Origin: an uncultured Alphaproteobacteria bacterium
GTDB lineage: Bacteria > Pseudomonadota > Alphaproteobacteria > HIMB59
DNA length: 37,773 nucleotides
Direction: 5' to 3'
Assembly: GCA_902574995.1 (NCBI GenBank)
Contig: CACGPP010000008.1
Location: forward strand, 1 to 37,773
Shown: positions 18,107 to 25,826 of the stretch, piece after piece
Layout of the letters: each line of letters starts with the position of its first letter
Numbering within the stretch: the stretch's first letter is position 1
The notes under the pieces: model-generated
The model's database searches: none
What the model was told of the DNA's origin: nothing
The model's input: the letters and a program-made list of their open reading frames with translations, nothing else
Made by a program: the position numbers and the translations under genes

Positions 18107-18122
18107 TTTTTAAGTTAATTCT
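18099..18122. terminator. Candidate bidirectional terminator hairpin
   Basis: A perfect 8-bp inverted repeat, AGAATTAA (18099-18106) and TTAATTCT (18115-18122), has an 8-nt T-rich loop. It covers the stop codons of two convergent genes. The stem is AT-only apart from one G-C pair and the flanking T runs are weak, so termination strength is doubtful. Confidence 0.45.
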
Positions 18123-19234
18123 GTTTCTTTGTATGAAGATGTATCTTGCATTAACAATTTAGTATCAATATTTATACCTAAACCTTCATTGTCCTCTATT
18201 TTGACAAATCCATCTTTTATTTCATAGTTTTGATTACTAAATTTTAATGAGTATGGAATATATTCAGGAAAAAATTCTGCCATTTCTGTATTTGTAAAAC
18301 TCATACATACATGTACCATCGCAGATGCTGCAATTGACATAGAATTCCAACAATGAGGAGAAACTGTAACTTTTTTTTCATGAGATAATTTGATTATTTT
18401 TATCATTTCAATAATTCCCCCAACACCTGAAATATCTGGATTGAAAATATCAACTGCATCCAAAGCTAAAGTTTCAATAAAATGATTTAATCCACATTGC
18501 TTTTCACCTGAAACAATTCTCAAACTTGTTTTCTCTCTAATGTCTTTAAGTGATCTTGTTGCTTCACCATCAACTGGTTCTTCAAACCAATAAGGTCTAA
18601 ATTCCTCAACAAGTGAAGCCAGTTTTAATGATATATTTGTATCTTTAGGGCAGGCTAGATCTAACATAAGAGGTATTTTATAACCTAAAACATCTCTTAT
18701 TTTTGAAACACATGTTGCTGCTTGTTCAACAGTTCTATTTTGAAGTGGATATATTTTAATTCCTCCATAACCATCGCTTAGTGTTTCTATACATCTTGAT
18801 AATAAATTTTCATCATTTTTAAAATCCTCACTCCATATTGTTGCATAAACAGGAACTTTTTCTCTATAATCCTTTGATAATATTTTATAAAGAGGTTTTT
18901 TTTCTTTCTTCCCCTCTATATCCCAAAGACTCATTTCTATAGCACTTGTTGCAGCGGAAAAGTCAATTCCACGATGTCCATCAGCTATTAAATTTGATTC
19001 TTTATAAAATCTATCTGGTGTCATGTCTTTTAAATGAGATAAAGAGCTCATTAAATTATGAATAATTTCCACAATTCCTTTTTCTCTTGCAGGTAATGAA
19101 AAAGCCTCACCCCAGCCCTCAAAACCATCAGAGTTAGTTAATTTTAAAAATATAAATGGTTTTATTTGCGACCATCCATCTTCAGTTTGTTTTGAATTAG
19201 TTATCCATGTCTCCACTTTTTTTATGAATGTCAT
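18110..19234 (-). CDS. Enolase-superfamily enzyme, mandelate racemase/muconate lactonizing type
   Basis: This enzyme abstracts the alpha proton of a carboxylate bound through Mg2+, then racemises or dehydrates it. The 374-residue product has the N-terminal capping domain and a TIM barrel with metal ligands Asp192 (MLDLACP), Glu218/219 (WFEEP) and Glu244 (VSGEK). The Asp267-His294 dyad (NPDISG and SPHCWN) is typical of the mandelate racemase subgroup. The usual KxK after strand 2 reads GGIKIYP, so Lys160 is present but the second position is Tyr162. This leans toward a one-base reaction such as a sugar-acid dehydration. It is the last gene of a five-gene minus-strand operon, 3 nt after the previous stop. 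Confidence 0.88.
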   Translation of the reverse strand: MTFIKKVETWITNSKQTEDGWSQIKPFIFLKLTNSDGFEGWGEAFSLPAREKGIVEIIHNLMSSLSHLKDMTPDRFYKESNLIADGHRGIDFSAATSAIEMSLWDIEGKKEKKPLYKILSKDYREKVPVYATIWSEDFKNDENLLSRCIETLSDGYGGIKIYPLQNRTVEQAATCVSKIRDVLGYKIPLMLDLACPKDTNISLKLASLVEEFRPYWFEEPVDGEATRSLKDIREKTSLRIVSGEKQCGLNHFIETLALDAVDIFNPDISGVGGIIEMIKIIKLSHEKKVTVSPHCWNSMSIAASAMVHVCMSFTNTEMAEFFPEYIPYSLKFSNQNYEIKDGFVKIEDNEGLGINIDTKLLMQDTSSYKETELT

Positions 19235-19237
19235 TAT

Positions 19238-20224
19238 TTAAAATTTTTCAATTAATTTCTTTAAATGATTGTCACTTACACCACAGCATCCACCAATGAT
19301 TTGTATTTGATCATCAATAAATTCTAGGCAAGAATTTGCAAATTCATCTTCATTACATGTAGCAATAGCTTCATGTGTGCTTGTATCAAATTTATGTATT
19401 TCTGGATAAAACATCATAGGGCCACTCCAATGATCTTTTATAATTTTCAAGCCACCATAGCTATCTTGAAACCACGTGTGCATAATACCATAAACATCTC
19501 CACCAATATTTGTTAATGTTTTTATAATATCTTCAAATAAAATTATATCATCTTCAGGTAAAAATTTCGGTTGTTCTTGATATATCTTTTCATCATAAAT
19601 TAGTGATTTTTCTTTTTCAGCTCTAAAATTTCTTCCAACTATCGTGTTATCATATTTACTTACACAACAACTTAATCCAACCCATACAGGTAAACCAGTT
19701 TGTAAAGCAGCATTCAATAATAATTGTGAATGGTCTATATCTAATAACATTTCTAATATTAAAATGTCTACACCAGAATTTTTTAATGTGTTAGCTGCCT
19801 CTATATAATTCTCTTCTTCTTGTTTAAATGACGGAATAAACCTTGGATCAGGTACAAATTCATTTTCCTTTAAAGCAAAAAAATTGGATAGACTTCCAGC
19901 TATAGCAACCTGATTTTCCTTATTACAGTTTTTTAATGCTTTTCTAGCTAATTCGACAGATCCAGTTAAAAATTCTATAGTTTCATTTTCACGATTTAAA
20001 CTTTGTAAAACGTGTCTACTAGTTGCAAAAGTGTTAGCGGTAATGATATCACATCCAGCATTGATAAAGTTTTCATGAACTTTTACAACAATATCAGGAG
20101 ATGTAATTGTTGATAATGCTGCAAAAGCAGGGCTCATATCACCACCTAATTTAGCAATCTCAGAACCATTTCCACCATCGAGGAAAATTTTTGAATTGTT
20201 ATTAAATTTTTCTTTATAAATCAT
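19238..20224 (-). CDS. Homocysteine S-methyltransferase-like protein, copy 2 (His-Cys-Cys metal site)
   Basis: This is a second member of the homocysteine S-methyltransferase fold, 328 residues. Visible motifs are IFLDGGNGSEIAKLGG (13-28), DIITANTFATSRHVL (59-73), DILILEML (153-160), GLSCCVS (183-189) and GGCCG with Cys313-Cys314. As in the copy 40 bp beyond the facing genes, the first zinc Cys of the family is replaced by His249 (YGIMHTWFQ). The two copies are clearly diverged and not a recent duplication. The ATG overlaps the EamA stop in ATGA fashion (4 nt), and the enolase-superfamily gene starts 3 nt after its stop. Methyl donor and acceptor are unknown. Confidence 0.85.
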   Translation of the reverse strand: MIYKEKFNNNSKIFLDGGNGSEIAKLGGDMSPAFAALSTITSPDIVVKVHENFINAGCDIITANTFATSRHVLQSLNRENETIEFLTGSVELARKALKNCNKENQVAIAGSLSNFFALKENEFVPDPRFIPSFKQEEENYIEAANTLKNSGVDILILEMLLDIDHSQLLLNAALQTGLPVWVGLSCCVSKYDNTIVGRNFRAEKEKSLIYDEKIYQEQPKFLPEDDIILFEDIIKTLTNIGGDVYGIMHTWFQDSYGGLKIIKDHWSGPMMFYPEIHKFDTSTHEAIATCNEDEFANSCLEFIDDQIQIIGGCCGVSDNHLKKLIEKF

Positions 20225-21114
20225 GATTTTTTTGTGTTTGGCGCTAGTACTACTGCTAAAATTCCACCAAGCACAATCATTGAACTTCCTATTATTTCAC
20301 GCCAGCCAAAAGGCTCATCTGTTAAAATACTAGAACTGGTCACACCAACAAGTATTTCTGATAAAAAAAGAATGGAACACAAACCTGCACCTAATTTGCT
20401 AGGAGACCAGAATATTACTATACCTGTGGGTATAAAATAAAAAACAGATATAAAGAAAAGAAATGAAGACATTGCAACGAAAGAGTCCATTGTGGGCATA
20501 GGTCCTAAATAATCTTTTAAAAAGTAGCCAGCGACAATGTTAAATAAAGTTCCATAAAAAAAGAAAGAAAAAATTGTTGGGAATACACCATCTGTCTTTG
20601 CGATTTCTAATTTTATCATCCCACCAGCAAATAAAGCCCCTCCAGCAAAAGCTAACCAATCACCAGCGTTTTCTGGTAAAGGGATTATCGTTTGCTTACT
20701 AAATACTACCCATAGCCCCCCTAAAGCTAAACCAAGTGTTATAGCTCTTTCTATCCCAGGTCTTTTTTTTAAAAATAAAATTTCAAAAATAGTAGTCCAT
20801 ATTGGTGTCATGTAAAAAAGTATTAATGCTCGAACTACATCAGTCAAAAGAAAACTCAACGCATAACAAATAAAGCCACCCCCACAAAGTAAGCCTGTTA
20901 TAGGTAGCTCTAAACCAAAAGTTCTTCCATTAATTTTACGCCACACTGCAATTGGAGATAAAATTATAACTCCAATAATCATTTGTGCGATGGTTCCCCA
21001 ACCACCAGTAAGACCACCATCTTCTAATATTCTTTGTGGTAACCAATATATCCCCCATGATCCAGCTGATATAGCAAGGGCAGCTGCTATTTTATAATGA
21101 TGAGGGTGCCTCAT
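20221..21114 (-). CDS. EamA/DMT-family transporter
   Basis: This 297-residue inner-membrane protein has about ten hydrophobic segments arranged as two EamA repeats, the drug/metabolite transporter layout. Typical features are the first helix with SWGIYWLPQRIL, the segment LFYMTPIWTTIFEILFLKKRPG closing repeat 1, and FLSEILVGVTSSSILTDEPFGWREIIGSSMIVLGGI closing repeat 2. The substrate cannot be read; family members usually export amino acids or other small metabolites. It lies between the amidase gene (5 nt gap) and the methyltransferase-like gene (4 nt overlap), so it probably moves a substrate or product of that operon. Confidence 0.88.
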   Translation of the reverse strand: MRHPHHYKIAAALAISAGSWGIYWLPQRILEDGGLTGGWGTIAQMIIGVIILSPIAVWRKINGRTFGLELPITGLLCGGGFICYALSFLLTDVVRALILFYMTPIWTTIFEILFLKKRPGIERAITLGLALGGLWVVFSKQTIIPLPENAGDWLAFAGGALFAGGMIKLEIAKTDGVFPTIFSFFFYGTLFNIVAGYFLKDYLGPMPTMDSFVAMSSFLFFISVFYFIPTGIVIFWSPSKLGAGLCSILFLSEILVGVTSSSILTDEPFGWREIIGSSMIVLGGILAVVLAPNTKKS

Positions 21115-21119
21115 TTTTA

Positions 21120-22535
21120 TTAATCTAACAGAGGTTTAAACTTACTAAAGTTAAATATTTCCTCATATTTTTTTGCAAAAGCAAATAATTGTAAATCATT
21201 TTTCCTTTTTCCAATTATCTGCATACCCATTGGCATACCAAGTTCATCAAATCCGACAGGGATAGTAAATGTAGGTAATTCAAGAAGACTAGATAATATA
21301 AAAATTTCTAACCAACGGTGGTAAGTATCTAACTCAAAAGTATTTATTTTTTCAGGAAACTGTTGATTTTTATCAAACGGAAATAGTTGTGCAGAGGGTA
21401 ATGCCAGAAAATCAAAGTTTTTAAAAATATTTTCAATTTGTTCCGCACACCTTTTTTTTTGTTTATAAGCACTATCTAAGTCTTCATCATTTATATTTTT
21501 TCCTTGATTGTACTCCCATATAGCTTGGTAAGTCATTGTATTAATATCTTTTATGTTCATTGCTAAAGTATCTTCGTAAATACTTTTTGATCTAAACGTA
21601 ACCCAGCTATTCCATAGAGCTTCATTATCAAAATCTGGTTTTAATCTTTCAATTTTTACATTCAAGTTTTCTAATTTTTTAAGTTGAGACTCGCACATAT
21701 CTAAAATTTTTTTTTCAATTTTATAATTGTTATTCATATTAGATAACCAACCTATTTTGATATTGGTTAAATTTTCATCTTTTATTTTTTGATTTTTAAA
21801 AAGTTCATTTAAATCAAAAGAGTATTTATCCCTTATATCACTTCCAATCATTTCATCTAATAAAAATGCCATATCACTTGGTGATTTTGCTAAACAACCA
21901 GGTGTTGTGAGTATGGGAATTCTTGATAGTTGGTTTTCTCTATCTACTGATATTAAGCCAGGTGTAGGTCTGTATCCATAAATATTTGCATATGCTGCTG
22001 GACCTCTGCATGACCCCATTTGATCAGTACCGTCTGCAAAAGGTATTAGTCCCGCTGCTACAGCAGTGCTGGCTCCTCCACTTGATCCTGCTGCAGATTT
22101 TGTATTATCATAATAATTAGAAGTTGGGCCAAACAATCTGTTTATTGTATGTCCACCAACACCTAATTCTGCTGTATTAGTTTTTCCAATTATAATAGCT
22201 CCACTTTTAATTAGACGTTCTACAAATAATGAATTTTTTTTAGGAAAATAATCTTTTGTTCCAGGATAGCCATATGTTGTTTTAATGCCAACTACATCAC
22301 TTAAATCTTTAATAGCTATGGGAATTCCATTCAAAGTATTATCAAATTGAGTTAAATTATCTTTATTTATAGCCTCTTTTATAAGATCTCCTCTGTCCTT
22401 GAGAAGCACTATTGCATTTAAATCTGGATTAAATTTTTCAATCCTATCCAAATAGTATTCCATTAACTCTTTGATAGATATTTGTCGCTGATTAATACTG
22501 TGTATTATTTTTTCAACAGATTGATCCTCAAGCAT
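21120..22535 (-). CDS. Amidase-signature family hydrolase
   Basis: This enzyme hydrolyses a C-N amide bond by a Ser-cisSer-Lys triad. The 471-residue protein has Lys76 (IAIKDLSD), cis-Ser151 (AAGSSGGAS) and nucleophile Ser175 (TDQMGSCRGPAA). The spacings of 75 and 24 residues match fatty-acid amide hydrolase numbering. The C-terminal FTIPVGFDELGMPMGMQIIG block is also typical. It is not GatA, since gatB and gatC are absent and the nucleophile loop reads DQMGS rather than the usual DTGGS. The substrate is unknown. It sits 6 nt after the Fe-alcohol dehydrogenase stop and 5 nt before the EamA gene. Confidence 0.9.
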   Translation of the reverse strand: MLEDQSVEKIIHSINQRQISIKELMEYYLDRIEKFNPDLNAIVLLKDRGDLIKEAINKDNLTQFDNTLNGIPIAIKDLSDVVGIKTTYGYPGTKDYFPKKNSLFVERLIKSGAIIIGKTNTAELGVGGHTINRLFGPTSNYYDNTKSAAGSSGGASTAVAAGLIPFADGTDQMGSCRGPAAYANIYGYRPTPGLISVDRENQLSRIPILTTPGCLAKSPSDMAFLLDEMIGSDIRDKYSFDLNELFKNQKIKDENLTNIKIGWLSNMNNNYKIEKKILDMCESQLKKLENLNVKIERLKPDFDNEALWNSWVTFRSKSIYEDTLAMNIKDINTMTYQAIWEYNQGKNINDEDLDSAYKQKKRCAEQIENIFKNFDFLALPSAQLFPFDKNQQFPEKINTFELDTYHRWLEIFILSSLLELPTFTIPVGFDELGMPMGMQIIGKRKNDLQLFAFAKKYEEIFNFSKFKPLLD

Positions 22536-22541
22536 AGAGGC

Positions 22542-23732
22542 TTAGCGAGCTTGTTTTATACTTTGAGTAACAATTTCTTTCATTTGCAACAATGATGCTT
22601 CTTTTGGATTGGTTGCATAGGCTTGATCCTGCATTGCTTTTTTTGCGATTCTTTCAGCACAGTCTTCGGGAACATCAATTTCACTTAAACTTTTGGGGAT
22701 ATTTAATCTATCAAGTAACAATTCGATATTTTGAGTAAATTCTTTTACTGTATGATTTTCAAACTGCATGGCTTCTGACATTCTTTGAACTTTCTCGTCC
22801 ATACCTGGTAAATTGAAATGAAGAACAGGTGGTAAAACAATAGCATTCGTTAAACCATGGTGAGTATTAAATTCTGCTCCAACCATGTGGGATATTGAAT
22901 GAACATTACCTAATCCCTTTAAAAAGGATATTCCCCCCAAATATGATCCTATAATCATTGCACCTCTTGCCAATAAATTATTTGGCTCTTCTACAGCTAA
23001 AATAAGAGATTTTGAAATTAAATTAAGACTTTCTAAAGCAGCTCCATCACAAAGTGGATGAAAACCTGGCACACAGTATCCCTCGATACTATGTACAAGT
23101 GCATCGACACCTGTCCACGCTGTTAATTTTGGAGGTAGTTCTAAAGTTAACTCTGGATCTACCAGTGTAAATATAGGCCTTACATCTGGATGCCATATGC
23201 AAAATTTCATTCCTTTTTCTAAATGTGTAACCATTGCTGTTATTTCTGTTTCTGCCCCAGTTCCTGCTGTTGTTGGGATAGTTATTATTTTTGGAAAAGC
23301 ATTTTCTTTTGTTATCTTTGGAACAGGTTGTTCAAACTCAAAATCCCATAAAGGGGTTTCACTATTGACAGTTAAACATATGGATTTGCCACCATCCATC
23401 GCACTTCCACCACCAATAGCTATGATTGAGTCGTGACTTCCACTTTTAAATTGGTCACAACCTTTAGATATCTCGTCATCTCGTGGGTTAGGAGATATAT
23501 TATAAAATAAATCTGATTTAATATTTTTTTTTGACAATAATGCTATTAACTTTTTAATAAAAGGAAGATCCTTACTTCCACTATCTGTTACAATAAGAGG
23601 ATTTTTAATATCAAATTCTTCACAAAAATTTCCAATTTCATTAAATCTTCCTGGTCCATAATACGTGGTTGTTGGAAACGTCCAGTCTTGATTAGAGAGA
23701 ATGTCTTTTTCGTTCAGTTTAAAGTTTTTCAT
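22542..23732 (-). CDS. Iron-containing (group III) alcohol dehydrogenase
   Basis: This is a 396-residue NAD(P)-dependent alcohol dehydrogenase of the FucO/AdhB type. The dinucleotide motif GGGSAMDGGKS is at about 107-117. Metal ligands are Asp210 and His214 (WTGVDALVHSIE), His278 (GNVHSISH) and His292 (FNTHHGLTNA), with the family's usual 14-residue spacing between the last two. The TIPTTAGTGAE block (151-161) is also diagnostic. The substrate alcohol is not defined. It is the first gene of the five-gene minus-strand operon, 41 nt from the divergent EamA gene at 23774. Confidence 0.92.
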   Translation of the reverse strand: MKNFKLNEKDILSNQDWTFPTTTYYGPGRFNEIGNFCEEFDIKNPLIVTDSGSKDLPFIKKLIALLSKKNIKSDLFYNISPNPRDDEISKGCDQFKSGSHDSIIAIGGGSAMDGGKSICLTVNSETPLWDFEFEQPVPKITKENAFPKIITIPTTAGTGAETEITAMVTHLEKGMKFCIWHPDVRPIFTLVDPELTLELPPKLTAWTGVDALVHSIEGYCVPGFHPLCDGAALESLNLISKSLILAVEEPNNLLARGAMIIGSYLGGISFLKGLGNVHSISHMVGAEFNTHHGLTNAIVLPPVLHFNLPGMDEKVQRMSEAMQFENHTVKEFTQNIELLLDRLNIPKSLSEIDVPEDCAERIAKKAMQDQAYATNPKEASLLQMKEIVTQSIKQAR

Positions 23733-23773
23733 TTAAGATAATAAAGTTTATAACAAGTTAATAGTGATATGAA

Positions 23774-24685
23774 ATGATTAATTTTATTAATAATCAAAAA
23801 AATACATTTCTTGCAATCTCTGCAATGGTTATTGGAGTAATATTCATAGATATACACGGATTGATTGTAAAATATTTAGGAGGTGAGTACTCAACAATTC
23901 AACTAGCCCTTTTTAGAAATACTTTTGCAATTATCCCTCTAATACTTTTACTAATTTATAATAAAGAAAGCACTGATCTTTTTAAAAATTTAAATAAAAA
24001 ATTTATTTTATTTTGTTTTATTAGAGGTTCATGTTTTTTGGCTATTAATATTTTGTATTACATTGCTATAAATAATATGGAATTTGCTACAGCATCTACA
24101 CTAACTTTTTCCTCTACATTTTTTATAGTAATTTTATCAATCTTCTTTTTAGGAGACAGAGTTGGTATATATAGATGGTCAGCTGTTATAATTGGATTTG
24201 TTGGAGTTGTAATGATTATGAAACCAAATAGTAGTATTTTTTCCTATTATTCTATTTTACCAATACTGGTTGCTTTCTTATGGGCTGTCCAAGTTATAGT
24301 ACTAAAATTTATACCAGATAATTTTACTACAGGAAAAATTCAATTTTATTCTCTCTTTTCATCTTTTCTTGGTTCGTTAATATTTATTTTTTTTACAACT
24401 GGTCATACACATATCGAGAGTAATGCTGACTTTTTAATTTTATCATTAATTGGTATTTTTGGAGGAACTGCTGCAATACTATTTATTTACTCATATAGGT
24501 TAATAGCAGCTAGTAAAATCGCAGTTTTTGAATATTTAGCAATACCCTCATCTTTTATTCTAGCCTGGATATTTTTTGGTGAAGCACCTTTTGATCAACT
24601 TTTCCCTGGAGTTTTATTAATAGTTTTTGCAGGAATGATTATTATTTGGAGAGATAAAAACAAGAAAATTAATAAACCAAATTAA
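23774..24685 (+). CDS. EamA/DMT-family transporter, second
   Basis: This 303-residue integral membrane protein has about ten helices in two EamA repeats. Visible features are STIQLALFRNTFAIIPLIL in repeat 1, ATASTLTFSSTFFIVILSIFFLGDRVG closing that repeat, and VFEYLAIPSSFILAWIFFGEAP closing the second. It resembles the RarD/RhaT-like subgroup that is abundant in marine Alphaproteobacteria. The substrate is unknown. It is divergent from the Fe-alcohol dehydrogenase and converges on proV with 9 nt between stops. Confidence 0.87.
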   Translation: MINFINNQKNTFLAISAMVIGVIFIDIHGLIVKYLGGEYSTIQLALFRNTFAIIPLILLLIYNKESTDLFKNLNKKFILFCFIRGSCFLAINILYYIAINNMEFATASTLTFSSTFFIVILSIFFLGDRVGIYRWSAVIIGFVGVVMIMKPNSSIFSYYSILPILVAFLWAVQVIVLKFIPDNFTTGKIQFYSLFSSFLGSLIFIFFTTGHTHIESNADFLILSLIGIFGGTAAILFIYSYRLIAASKIAVFEYLAIPSSFILAWIFFGEAPFDQLFPGVLLIVFAGMIIIWRDKNKKINKPN

Positions 24686-24701
24686 ATGATTAGTTCATTT
24701 A
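24683..24701. terminator. Candidate bidirectional terminator hairpin
   Basis: A 7-bp inverted repeat, TAAATGA (24683-24689) and TCATTTA (24695-24701), has a 5-nt loop. It spans both stop codons of the convergent EamA and proV genes. The stem is AT-rich and no long T run follows, so this is a positional candidate only. Confidence 0.4.
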
Positions 24702-25729
24702 GATTTCATAGACTTCATAACAATTGTTCGATCAATTTCTCCAACTAGCTCTCCAGATTGGGAATTTATTATAGGGTAGGCCGTATCATCTTCACAAATC
24801 TGGTCAATTAATGTTTCAATTTTAGCATTTTCATCTATGCATTTTGTTTTATCTGAAAATAATTTTTTTGACTCATCAGAACATTCCTTACGCATAACTT
24901 TTCCTGCGCTTAATACTTTATATTTTGGAACATCTTCACAAAAATCTTTAACGTATTTATCAACTGGATTTGCCACAATTTCTTCAGGTGTTCCAACTTG
25001 AGAAATCTCTCCATCTTTCATAATAGCAATATGATCTCCCATTTTTATTGCCTCTAAAAAATCATGAGTAATAAAAACCATAGTTCGTTGTAATTTTTTT
25101 TGAATGTCTAAGAGTTCATCTTGCATTTCTCTTCTAATCAATGGGTCTAAAGCAGAAAATGGCTCATCAAATATTAAGATTTCTGGCTCAACTGCCATCG
25201 CACGTGCTAAACCAACTCTTTGTTGCATTCCACCTGATAGCTCTCTTGGATAATTATTATGCCAACCTTTTAAACCAACTAGATTTAAAGACTCTGTAGC
25301 CTTGTCTAATCTTTCTTGTTTTTTTTCTCCTCTAATTTCTAAACCATAAGAAATATTTTCAAGAACTGTCCGATGTGGAAAAAGTCCAAAGTGTTGAAAT
25401 ACCATACTCATTTTATTTCTTCTAAGATCAAGAAGGCTATTTCTACTAATTTTTGTAATGTCAATATCATCAATAATTACCGATCCAGATGTAGGTTCAA
25501 TTAATCTAGTTAAACATCTAACTAAAGTTGATTTTCCACTACCTGATAATCCCATTACAACAAATGTTTCACCTTTTTGAATGGAAAAGCTGACATCTTT
25601 GACAGCTACTACATGTCCGGTTTTTTCTTGTACTTCGTCTCTACTTAAATTTGGATCTAAATTGTCTAAAATTCTTTTTTCATCATTACCAAAAATTTTC
25701 CATATATTTGAGCAAATAATTTTATCCAT
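24695..25729 (-). CDS. proV: Glycine betaine/proline-type ABC transporter ATPase
   Basis: This is the ATP-hydrolysing subunit of the ProU/OpuA-type importer for quaternary ammonium osmolytes. The 344-residue protein has the ProV-specific N-terminal extension before the ABC domain. It has Walker A GLSGSGKST (60-68), Q112, signature LSGGMQQR (164-171), Walker B ILIFDEP (184-190) and the GLFPHRTVLENISYGLEIRG block of the ProV clade. A shortened CBS-like tail (about 275-344) ends DTAYPIINSQSGELVGEIDR, where ionic-strength sensing occurs in homologues. It is divergent from proW, with 97 nt between. Confidence 0.93.
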   Translation of the reverse strand: MDKIICSNIWKIFGNDEKRILDNLDPNLSRDEVQEKTGHVVAVKDVSFSIQKGETFVVMGLSGSGKSTLVRCLTRLIEPTSGSVIIDDIDITKISRNSLLDLRRNKMSMVFQHFGLFPHRTVLENISYGLEIRGEKKQERLDKATESLNLVGLKGWHNNYPRELSGGMQQRVGLARAMAVEPEILIFDEPFSALDPLIRREMQDELLDIQKKLQRTMVFITHDFLEAIKMGDHIAIMKDGEISQVGTPEEIVANPVDKYVKDFCEDVPKYKVLSAGKVMRKECSDESKKLFSDKTKCIDENAKIETLIDQICEDDTAYPIINSQSGELVGEIDRTIVMKSMKSK

Positions 25730-25826
25730 ATTATCCTAGTTTAAGGCTATTATAATTGTGAATTAATACTATTAAAATAAAATTATTTTTATAAATTCTT
25801 ATATAGTTGAATAAATATATTTAAAT
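25730..25826. promoter_or_regulatory. Divergent promoter region proV/proW
   Basis: These 97 very AT-rich nt separate the two divergent transporter genes. The palindrome ATTATAAT (25749-25756) contains a TATAAT -10 on each strand. On the minus strand it would start a 13-nt leader with AGGA (25734-25737) just before the proV ATG. No convincing -35 is seen on either strand, and the proW promoter cannot be pinned down. Confidence 0.4.
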
